Source of the DNA: Paguma larvata
Lineage: Eukaryota; Chordata; Mammalia; Carnivora; Viverridae
Reading direction: 5' to 3'
Length of the DNA: 64,000 nucleotides
NCBI GenBank assembly: GCA_030068075.1
Contig: CM057843.1
Location: 37,791,332-37,855,331, forward strand
The translations under genes were made by a program, and so were the position numbers. Every line of letters starts with the position of its first letter. Positions within the stretch are counted from its first letter, which is position 1. Shown here one piece after another: positions 55,131-64,000 of the stretch. The notes beneath the pieces were generated by a model that did not search any database, was not told where the DNA came from, and saw only the letters and a program-made list of their open reading frames with translations.

Positions 55131-57489
55131 GAAGCTGGAAAGGGGGGACCCTTCCACACACACACACCTCCGAAGCTGAGGGAGCCAGCAGTTTGCTGGA
55201 ATACCCAAGTCTGCACACGGTGCCCTCTCCTTGCCATCACCCAGCCTCGGCGCAGGTCCCCGGGAGCCCGGCGGTCTCCGATGCTCAATCTTCCGGCCTC
55301 ACCGCCCCAGGCCTCTCTGGGTTCCCGAGCGACAAAGTGGGGGAGCTGTCCGCAGCGCCGCTGGTGCAGCAGAGATGGGGTTAATGATCAGTCACCGGGT
55401 CCAGCTTCTCCGCCAGGCCTTGGGGGGAGGGGGTGTGGCCTGCACGCGCGCGGGGAAAGTTTCGGCATTGATGGCTGGAGGCGCCCAGGGGGAGGTGCTG
55501 CAGAGATGCTCAGAGCCCCGGCTCACCTGGACACTGGGTGGGGGACTACCGGGAAAGGGGGAAAGAATGGAGAGGGGCTGTTGTGGCAGGGTTTGCATAG
55601 AGGCAGGGGAGCGCTGGCACACATGCCCTCTTCCCACTGGGGACGCAAGCTGTCAGTCGCTTACGCAGAAACAACCGCTCAGACTTGCAGCCTCTCAGAG
55701 CCCGGAGATGAGCCTCCAGATGAGAATTACCCCCTCCTTGATAGATGAAGAAATGAAGACTCAGACAGGTTGAGTGGCTGGCTCCAAGTCACCTCAGGCC
55801 TCCACACTCCTCCTCATTCTTTCCCTGTCTCATCCACGTGTCCCTCAAGTGACAAGCACAGGGAAGGGAGAGAATGGCATCTCTCCAGGTGGTGGAAGCT
55901 GAGGGTTCTCCCCTAACTCCTCCTGGGGACTTCTGTCTCCAGAGGTGGGAGGACCTATATGGGTGTGGGAGGGGTGGATGAAAGAAGCAGAGGCAGGGCA
56001 GAAACAGCAGGAAAAGAAGCAGCCGAGAGCTTCTGGGGGGGGGGGAGGGGGGCCCACAAAGCCTTCAGCTGCTCCTTTTTCAGCTGCTCTGGGCAGTTGG
56101 GGATCCTGGGTATCCACGTGTGGATGGAGCCTGAGGCTCTGAGGGCACACGGGCTCACCTTGTCATATGGAGCATGTGCAGGAGGCTGTGACCTGAGTAA
56201 CCCCGAGATGGTGCCGACTTGTCAGATGACATGGTGGCAAGAAGACACGTTTGGAGGAGGCTGGGGTAGAGGTGGGGAGAAGGTGGGGAGCAAAGGAAGG
56301 TGCTCTCAGGTGGCCCTCATCGCTTGGTTTTCCATGCTAGGAGGGGAATGAGGCCTGGGGCACACTAGTGAGCTGCTGTTTTCTGGGAGGGAAGAGTCTC
56401 CACTGGTGGCTTGGGTGGGGTGGGGGTGGGTGGGGGGGAGGAAGAGCCTGAGGTTTAGCTTGTAACCAAGGAGCCTTTCTCTGTCATCGGGAAAGAAACC
56501 AAGGAAAGCAGGTTTCAGCCGGGGCTGCCCTCCCGAGAGCTCCTGAGAACAGTGTCTAGGACGATGGCAGAGCAGGCTGGCCCATTCTCAGTTCTGTGTG
56601 GCATTGTGATGATGTCTATAGAACATCTGGGTTCAGCATGGAAGAGCCTCTGGTTCATTGAAAAATCACAGAAGCAAAGGTAAACGGGTTGGAGGGTAAT
56701 CTAATCCCTGTGGGTTACATGGAGCAAACTGATACCAGGGCTGCTCTGGAGGCATCACCCCGCACCTCTCTAACGGGCACATTTTACTATAATGGCTTGT
56801 CGAGTGGTACTGCTGCCCCACTACACCATCAACTCCAGGAGACAGAGACTGTGTCTGCCTTATTCTTGGGTATCTCCAGAGCTTAGCACAGTGCCTGGCA
56901 CAAAGTAGGCCCTCATTCAAGGAAGGGGGGATGTGGATAAAAGGAATAAACACCCCTCATATTCATTTTCCAGGCGGGAGGCTCACAGCCTCCTGCAAGA
57001 ATAACAGGAAGAGCCAGACCTCACTAATTGGGAATTTGCAATAATATTGACACCGCCATCTTGATTCCAATGAGTAAAAATTAAAAACTACTCGCTCTCT
57101 TTTTAGGGCCTTATTCATGAGGGAGAGGTATAGTAAGAATACACCTTACATTTGGGTAGCACTTTAGACCTCCTAAATTCTTTTGTGGAAATTATATAAT
57201 TTGATATTTGCAATAACCTTGAGAGGTAGGAAAGAGATAAGGTCCGTTGGTCAGCCAGCTACTTCCCGGCTGCCATCAAAACAATGGAGGGGGTTCTGAT
57301 TCCTATAAGGGAAGGTCACTGTGGTTAGACCAGTGCAAAGAGCCGTGGATGCCTGACCCAACAAAGGAAATGCAGTCTGCTTGGGAGATCACTCAATATC
57401 TCCGCCTCTCTTCCAGGGGAGGAGAAATCACCAGTTATTGCAATTCAAGGGAAAAAAAAACCCTTAGAAAATATGCCCCAAGATGGAAT
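55131..57489. other. Upstream flank of ACE
   Basis: No gene was recognised. An L2 3' end lies at about 56815-56925 and a G-rich run near 56035-56051. Nothing else can be named. Confidence 0.5.
56815..56925 (+). mobile_element. L2 LINE 3'-end remnant
   Basis: caggagacagagactgtgtc followed by cagtgcctggcacaaagtag is the L2 3' signature. Confidence 0.7.
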
Positions 57490-57733
57490 AAAATTGAGAG
57501 TCTATAAATAAACCCTTACATTTATGTTCACTTGATTTTTTGATAAGGGTGCCCAGACAATTAGATGGGGTGGAGGGAAAGGGAAGAAAGTCTTTTTAAC
57601 AAGTGGTTCTGGGACGACTGGATTTCCACATGCCAAAGGATGAAGTTGGATTCCTAGCTCATATCATTTACAAAAATTAACCCAAAATCGATCACAATGT
57701 AACCATAAACATCTTAGAAGAAACATAGATATA

Positions 57734-57935
57734 GGGGTCCCTGGGTGGCTCAGTCAGTTAAGCGTTCAACTTTGGGTCAGGTCATGATCTCATGGTTCGT
57801 GGGTTCGAGGCCCGCATCAGGCTCTGTGCTGACAGCTCAGAGCCTAGAGCCTGCTTCAGATTCTATGTCTCTCTCTCTCTGCCCCTCTCCCACTCATGCC
57901 CTGTCTCTCCCTCTCAAAAATGAATAAACTTAAAA
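57734..57935 (+). mobile_element. CAN-type (feline SINEC) SINE in L1
   Basis: Full element with a 13-bp target-site duplication, aaacatagatata at 57721-57733 and aaacatagataca at 57936-57948. Confidence 0.96.
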
Positions 57936-58219
57936 AAACATAGATACAAATCTTTGTGGCCTTGGATTAGGCAGTAGTTTCTTAGATAGGACACTAAAGC
58001 ACAAGTGATAAAAGAAAAATTAGGTGAATTAGACTTTGTCAAAATTAAAGACTTTTCTGCTTCAAAGGACACCATCAAAAAAATGAAAGATAACACATGA
58101 AATGGGAGAAAATATTTGCAAAGCATGCATATGATAAGGGACTTGTGTCCAGAATATATGAAGAACCCTTACAAATCAACAAAATGACCAATAGCTCAAT
58201 TTAAAAATGGACAGAAGAT

Positions 58220-58413
58220 GGGCACCTGGGTGGCTCGGTTGGTCAAGTGTCTTACTTTGGCTCAGGTTCTGATCTCTCGGTTTGTGAATTCAAGCCCCAC
58301 ATTGGGCTCTGCGCTGATGGCTAAGAGCCTGCTTGGGATTCTCTCTCTCTCCTCTCTCTCTGCTTCTTCCCCACTTGTGCTCTCTCTCTCTTAAAATAAA
58401 CTTAAAAAAAATA
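58220..58413 (+). mobile_element. CAN-type (feline SINEC) SINE in L1
   Basis: gggcacctgggtggctcggt head, a pyrimidine run and the tail ttaaaataaacttaaaaaa. It is followed within ten bases by a second SINE. Confidence 0.93.
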
Positions 58414-58421
58414 GGCATAAA

Positions 58422-58640
58422 GGGGTACCTGGGGGGCTCAGTCAGCTAAGCGTCTGACTCTTGGTTTTGACTCAGGTCATGATCTCACAGTTTCGTGAGT
58501 TTAAGACCCACATTGAGCTGCCAACGTAGAGCCTGCTTGGGATTCTCTCTCTCCCCTTTTTCTCTGCCCCTACCCCTCTCTGGCTATCTCTGTCTCTCTC
58601 AAAACAAGTAAGTAAATAAAAAAACAAATAACTGAAAAAA
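58422..58640 (+). mobile_element. CAN-type (feline SINEC) SINE in L1
   Basis: ggggtacctggggggctcag head and an aagtaagtaaataaaaaaac tail. It lies directly behind the preceding SINE and was probably inserted into its A-tail. Confidence 0.92.
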
Positions 58641-59734
58641 AATGGGCAGAGGATTTGAATAGACATTCACCAGACACCCAAATGACCAATAAGCACATGA
58701 AAAGATGCTCAACTTCATGAATCACCAGGAAAATGCAAATCAAGCCTCAAACTGAGCTACCACTTCACACCCACCAAGATGCCTAAAGTAAAAAAGGTAG
58801 ACAATAACAAATGTTGTTGAGGATGTGGGGAAATTGGAATCCTTACACATTGCCGGCGGGATTATAAAATGGTGGTAGCCACTTTGGAAAACAGATTGGC
58901 AGTCCCTCAAAATGTTGAACGTAGAGTTACTGTGTGACCCAGCAACTCTACTCTGGGGTACGTACCCAAGAGAACTGGAAACACGTCCACACCACAACTT
59001 TCACACAAATGCCCAAGAAGCCTATTCCAAAAATTGGAAGCAACCCAAACGTCCATCAACTGATGGCTGGATGAACAAAAAGTGGTATATTCATACAATT
59101 GAGTATTATTCAACCATAAAAAGAAATGAGGTATTGATTATATGCTACAAGATTGATGCTATTGTATGCTGCAACGTGGATGAACCTCGAAAACATTATG
59201 CTAAGTGAAAGAAGTCGGTCACAAAAGGCCACATATTGTATAAATCCATTTATATGAAATTTCTAGACTAGGCAAATCTGCAGAGACAGAAGGTAGATTA
59301 GTGGGTGCTAGGGACTGCGGGGAGGGGAAATGGAGGTGACTGCCAATGTATGGAGTTTCTTTTGGGACGATGAAAATGTTCTGGAATTTGCAGTGAGGGT
59401 CGCACAACTCTGCGAATATACTGAAAACCACTGAACTGTATACTTGGCAGGGGCGCATTTTATCGTATATGAATTACATCTCAATAAAGCTGTTATTAAA
59501 AATATGCCCAAATATTTACTTCTATTATTCTATGTTCATCAAGAAATCTCCTGATTATTGGTTTTCAGAGAAGCTGTGGTTCTCTTACTGAATACCCACC
59601 TACTCCTGTTTGCTTAGCCAAAATCTACCCATCTCTCCAAGCCCAGCCAACAAAAAGCTCTAGTTTCCTAAATCCATGCTAATCTCTCTTTTCTATATTT
59701 ATTCAGCATTAACTCACATAGGCACCAAAAGCCA

Positions 59735-59905
59735 AGTGTAGGGGAAATAGCACTGGATTCAGAGGCAGAAAAATCTGGTTTATATGTCTTACAACCTGAG
59801 CAAAATAATCTCTTTGAGCCTCAGTGTCCTCATGTGTGAAATGGCCGCAAACACTTTAACCCATCTCCTGGTCTAAGCGCTGTGAGAATATGAAGACCGA
59901 TCCGT
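59735..59905 (+). mobile_element. MIR SINE remnant
   Basis: gcactggattcagaggcaga, then gagcctcagtgtcctcatgt, then gtgaaatggccg follow MIR order. Confidence 0.65.
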
Positions 59906-60486
59906 TGTCAGTTGTCATACAAAAACAACAAGTTATTAATATCATAAAAATCATCAGTTAGCAGACTTTATACACAAGGCACTGAGAAATATAAGATTAC
60001 CTTTAATACAAAAATTGAGGTGAAGAGAAAGTTAGGGCTCTGAGGCCACGTGCTTATTAAGGCTGGTGTAAATAGTAGATGCTAAGGAGTCCGGAGGAAG
60101 AAGGGTCAAGCAGACTGGAGGGGACAGGCATGACTGTTTCCTCTGGAGGAAGGCGGAAGCTGAGGGCCAAGGTGAGTCCCGTTTGTTTAGACTCAACCAG
60201 CACTGTCCAGTGGAACTTTTTTGTGATGATGGAAATGTCTGTCCAACAGAAATATAATGAGAGCCACATATATATAACTTTATATTTTCTGGTAACCACA
60301 TTTAAAAAATTAAAAAGAAAGAGGTAATATTTATTTTAATAACATTTTAATAACATCAAGTTAATAATAATTTTTTATTTAAACCAATATATCCAAAATA
60401 TTATTGCTTCAGCATGCGATTAATTTAAAAATTAGTAATACTTTACCTTTTTTTGCATGCTAAGTCTTAAAACTCTGGTGCACATT

Positions 60487-60706
60487 GGAGCACCTGGGTG
60501 GCTCAGTTGGTTAAGTGTTTGACTCTTGATTTTGACTCAGGTCATGATCTCACCGTTCGTGAGTTCGAGCCCCATGCTGGGCTCCCAGCTGACAGCATGG
60601 AGCCTCCTTGGAATTCTCATTCTCTCTCTCTCTCTCTGTCCCTCCCCTGCTCTTGGATGCTTTCTCTCTCTCTCTCTCTCAAAATAAATAAAAACTTAAA
60701 AAAAAA
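60487..60706 (+). mobile_element. CAN-type (feline SINEC) SINE
   Basis: Full element with a 13-bp target-site duplication, tctggtgcacatt at 60474-60486 and tctggtgtgcatt at 60707-60719. Confidence 0.96.
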
Positions 60707-60844
60707 TCTGGTGTGCATTTTACACATCACAATTTGGATGCTAAATTTTCAACAGAGTGAAATGTAGTCCCACTAAAGCAATAAAGTTGTGTTTAATGGG
60801 AAAATATTTTCTACTGCTTCTGTTTTTAAATGAAAATTAACTAG

Positions 60845-60966
60845 GGGGTGCCTGGCTGGCTCAGTCACTGGAGTATATGATTTTTGATCTCGGGTCATGA
60901 GTTTAAGCCCCATGTTAGGTGTAGAGATTACATTTAAGAATAAATAAATTAATTAATTAATTTAAA
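60845..60966 (+). mobile_element. Short older CAN-type SINE
   Basis: Head gggggtgcctggctggctca, gggtcatgagtttaagcccc, then gtgtagagattacatttaag and an aataaattaatt tail. It lacks the long pyrimidine stretch of the feline form and so looks like an older subfamily. Confidence 0.8.
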
Positions 60967-62140
60967 AAATATCATGAGGGTAGATCGTGGGATTCAAGCT
61001 GGAGACAGCTTCCAAATCCATGCCTCCAGCCCAGACCTCCCTGGGCTCTAGGTGCATGCTCAGCTGCCTTCTGGAATTTTCTGTCTGAGGTCTGGAATAG
61101 GATGGTGAGGACCGTAGGACCGCTTTCACCCAGAGGCCACTCCACCACAGAACTGTGGAATCCTAGCTTTGCAGAGTGCTTTCAGGCTCACCTGGCCCAA
61201 TTGCCTCCAAACGGGATCGTGGATGTCTAGGGTTCTAGAAGGTGCTCGTGAGGTGCTCAGATGGCCATTTCCAACACCTCCAGCGCTCTGACTGAAAATC
61301 CCCAAGCTGCGTCTGCGGCACGGGTTACCTAGCGTGTGCCGTTTGTGCTTTCGGTGGACACGGGAGGAGCTCCCTGGGATAACACCAGTAATCTCCATCG
61401 GATCACAAGCTTGGCTGCTTTAATTCACGCTAGAAGTATTTACTGAGACCCTGTTATGGCCAGGTATTTTTGCATGCTGGGGCCTCGGGCAGAGAGCTGA
61501 ACAGAGCCAGCCGGATGTGTGTCTGTGTTGGGGAGACGACAACGTCATGTTGCAAAGAAAATGAGGCTGCAGTTGGAGCACAGAGAAGAGGACGTGCAGG
61601 CGTGCCGTTCCACCTGCAGCATCGGGAAAGAAAGGCCCTGAAGGGAGCCAGCCACCAGCCTTGTGGACATCTGGGGAGGATCTCTTCTGGGAAGGCACCT
61701 GCGCCTGCAGGAGCTGCTCCCCACTTCGGAGGAACAGCCAACGGGGTGGGCGCGGTGGCAGAAGCAGAGGGAGCCATGAGCAGGCTAAGTGTGGCCAGGT
61801 GGCCAGGGCGTGCTTAATCTTGTCGACTGGAGTAGGGACCTGGTTATCCCGGGATGAATGGAATTAGGGTATTGGAGGTAGCCTTTCATTTTTAAAAATG
61901 TCTTTTTATGCAATATGTGTACATTACAAATAATACAAACACGTATGTATACTTGCTAATGTAATGTACATTTTGAAGCATAATAAAATGAATACCATAA
62001 ACTCATTCTCCAACCTTATCCTTGTCTGGTTGAGACTAATCCTTCCCTTTTCCCCACATGCACTCCCGACTCCCCTGCTGCCACACGCACCCCGGACGGA
62101 CTCCCCTGAACGCTGTGTTTATTACTCTCTTCATTTTTAC

Positions 62141-62352
62141 ATTTTTATTATTTTTAAACACTTTTTTAAAATGTTGATTTATTTTTGAGAGAGAGACAGC
62201 ACAAGCAGAGGAGGGGCAGAGAGAGAGGAGGACAGAGGATCCAAAGGGGGCTCCACACTGACCGCAGCGAGCCTGATGCAGGGCTGCGGCTCACAGACCA
62301 TGAGATCACGACCTGAACCGAATGAAGTAGGAGGCTTAACCCAGGCGCCCCA
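62141..62352 (-). mobile_element. CAN-type (feline SINEC) SINE
   Basis: Reverse element ending cccaggcgcccc, with ctctcttcaYttttA-like target repeats at about 62126-62140 and 62354-62368. Confidence 0.9.
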
Positions 62353-62429
62353 GCTCTCTTCACTTTTAAAGAACAGTTTCAGTGCTGTGTATTTCACACT
62401 GTTTAGTTTGTTTTAGAGTTTTATAAAAA

Positions 62430-62960
62430 CAGTGTCACCTAGGAATGTACCGAAGAGAAATGAAAACACGTATCTGTTCAGACTCGCATGCAAAGCAGTG
62501 TTATTCAAAATAGCTGACAAGTGGAAACAACCCAGATGTCCGTCAACTTGTGAATGAGTCAACAAAGTGTATGTATATCCGCATAAAGGCATTGACAATG
62601 AAAGGAATGAAGTTCTGATACGCGCTGTAACACGGACAGACTCCAAAAACGTGATGCTAAGTGAAAGAAACAAGACAGAAAAGACCACATGTTGTATGAT
62701 TTCGTTTATGTATAATGTTCAGAAAAGTCAAATCTAGAGACAGAACATAGATCAGGGGTTGTCTGAGGCAGGGGGTGAGTGTGGGTGGAGTGACTAAAAA
62801 TAAGCATGAGGGTTGTTTTTGAGGTGGTGGAAATGCACTGAAATTAGACAGTGTGATGGTTGCACTTTTCTCTAAGTAATCTAATAATCGTACACTTAAA
62901 GTGGGTGAGTCATGCTACAACGTGGAAATGTAAATTAAATTGTACTTTGATAAAGCATTT
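62430..62960 (+). mobile_element. L1 LINE 3' fragment
   Basis: cagatgtccgtcaacttgtg, then acgtgatgctaagtgaaaga, then ccacatgttgtatgatttcg are L1 3'-end phrases. It ends near an A-rich stretch. Confidence 0.75.
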
Positions 62961-62989
62961 TCCAAAAAGGCATCATATCAGAGTCTTCT

Positions 62990-63900
62990 GAGGCTTGTTT
63001 TTTCTCTCGCAATTATGTTTCTGAGACTTCGTTGCATAGAGCTATGGTTCATTCATTTTTACAACTGTATAATAGTCCATAACCCATCATGACGACACCA
63101 CAATTTATTTCCCCAATCTCCAATCCTGTCACGGGGTATGTGGGTTACCTCTTGTCTTTTGCTATTACAAAACAATTTGCCAGTAACACCATCGTATGTA
63201 TCTCCTTGGTATACATAAGTAACTTTATGCGTGTTGAATTGAATAATAAAATATCAGGGCTTGCATATTATATGCCTTTTTTCCACTTCATTTTTTAGAA
63301 ATTCATTCTTTTTATAGTTTACGAAAGTATTGCTCCCCCAGCAGATTGAAAATTAAAACAAAAATGAAACTGGGCCTCACTGAGAAATGTTGCTCTAGGG
63401 AACACACTGGGAGTAAAATTGCTGAGTCAAGGGTATGCAGATGCTCAACAAAAGTTCAAGGGTGTCCAAATGTCAAGCTGCTTCCCGAAATACTTGCACG
63501 GATTTGCACTCCCACGGGCTTTGGGAGAGCGCTCCCCCGTTGCTCTGTACATTCACCAACACTTACTATTGTCCAATTTTTACATTTGCGCCATGTTCTC
63601 TGGGCAGCACGTTTTCATTCCCTTGCTGCTCATGACGTCGGACACCTTTTCCGGTGTTTAGGGGACATTCGTGCTTCCCCTTCCGTGCTATTCCTGTTTG
63701 TTTCCTTTGCCCATTTATTTTTTCCCTTTTTCTTCTTGAGTCATACAGTTGGTCACGTATACTGGCTAGTAGTCCTCCGTCATTTAAATGTGCTGCAGAT
63801 ACAATTCGCGGTTTGTGACTTGTTTGCATTTCCTTGGGGTGTCTCTTGAGCACAGAAGGTCTTACTTCTCAAGGAGGTGGTGGAGTTTGTCTATTTTGTC
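62990..63900 (-). mobile_element. Old L1 LINE 3' fragment
   Basis: Reverse-orientation L1 text: tgctattacaaaacaatttg, then agtaaaattgctgagtcaag, then tttgcatttccttggggtgt. It is strongly decayed and head-to-head with the preceding fragment. Confidence 0.7.
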
Positions 63901-64000
63901 CCTTTTTGGCTAGCACCTCTTCACTCCATGTGGATCATGCCCCGTTTCTGGTCCACCTGGCCCTTACGGATAAGCTCCCAGAGCAGAGCACAGACATCCC

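Larger units (their letters stand above)
57490..59510 (+). mobile_element. L1 LINE 3' part with three nested SINEs
   Basis: Plus-strand L1 ORF2 end: aacaagtggttctgggacga, then aaatgggagaaaatatttgc, then ccaacgtccatcaactgatg-like text, then tgaacctcgaaaacattatg, and the 3' region to about 59510. CAN SINEs are inserted at 57734-57935, 58220-58413 and 58422-58640. The coding frame is broken. Confidence 0.88.
59511..64000. other. Distal upstream flank
   Basis: No gene exon was recognised. It contains a MIR (about 59735-59905), CAN SINEs (60487-60706, 60845-60966, 62141-62352) and L1 pieces (62430-62960 plus, 62990-63900 minus). The stretch 60970-61870 is apparently unique and GC-richer, with no coding exon I can support. 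Confidence 0.55.

Noticed and set aside
60970..61870. Possible CYB561 exon (the next gene beyond ACE in human)
   Set aside because: None of the open frames shows recognisable CYB561 features or conserved splice structure, so I could not support it.

Overview
This is a mammalian nuclear window, very probably from a cat (Felidae). Seventeen tRNA-Lys-headed CAN-type SINEs, with a (TC)n stretch and a short A-rich tail, match the feline SINEC_Fc form rather than the canine SINEC_Cf form. Older MIR, L2, L1, MLT1 and CR1/L3 remnants are also present. All protein-coding genes have introns and lie on the minus strand, so transcription runs from high to low coordinates.

Layout in transcription order (right to left). 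(1) 55-64 kb: gene-free flank upstream of ACE, with L1 and SINE insertions. (2) 54.8-34.4 kb: ACE, complete. It has a CpG-island/TATA somatic promoter, 25 somatic coding exons (exons 1-12 and 14-26) and a separate testis promoter and first exon (exon 13) inside intron 12. I derive 1316 residues for somatic ACE and 731 for testis ACE. (3) 34.1-26.5 kb: intergenic, with two opposed L1 fragments, SINEs and a mariner-like MITE. (4) 26.4-15.4 kb: ACE3, a full-length paralogue. All 14 coding exons keep the reading frame (748 residues), but the catalytic glutamate of HEXXH is glutamine. In humans this gene is a pseudogene. (5) 15.3-12.7 kb: intergenic. (6) 12.3-0.1 kb: KCNH6, from the start codon through the S5-pore-S6 exon; the rest lies beyond position 1. 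The order ACE-ACE3-KCNH6 matches human 17q23.

ACE has two homologous zinc-peptidase domains with matching exon sizes. ACE3 matches the testis-ACE unit exon by exon. Its first exon and proximal promoter (CRE-like site plus inverted CCAAT) are recognisably homologous to the testis exon and promoter, so ACE3 looks like a duplicate of the testis transcription unit. Its last exon encodes two successive membrane-anchor cassettes where ACE has one.

The most unusual observations lie outside the genes. Two short, nearly perfect copies of exon sequence sit in introns of the same genes: KCNH6 exon 5 in intron 5, and ACE exon 19 in intron 20. Each is flanked by a short direct repeat and lies about 1.1-1.2 kb from its source, which suggests recent templated insertions. 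KCNH6 intron 2 carries a 72-bp inverted repeat with 70/72 identity. ACE intron 16, site of the human Alu insertion/deletion polymorphism, carries an independent feline SINE.

Exon boundaries were read by hand from protein homology, GT-AG sites and phase. UTR ends and transcription starts are inferred.
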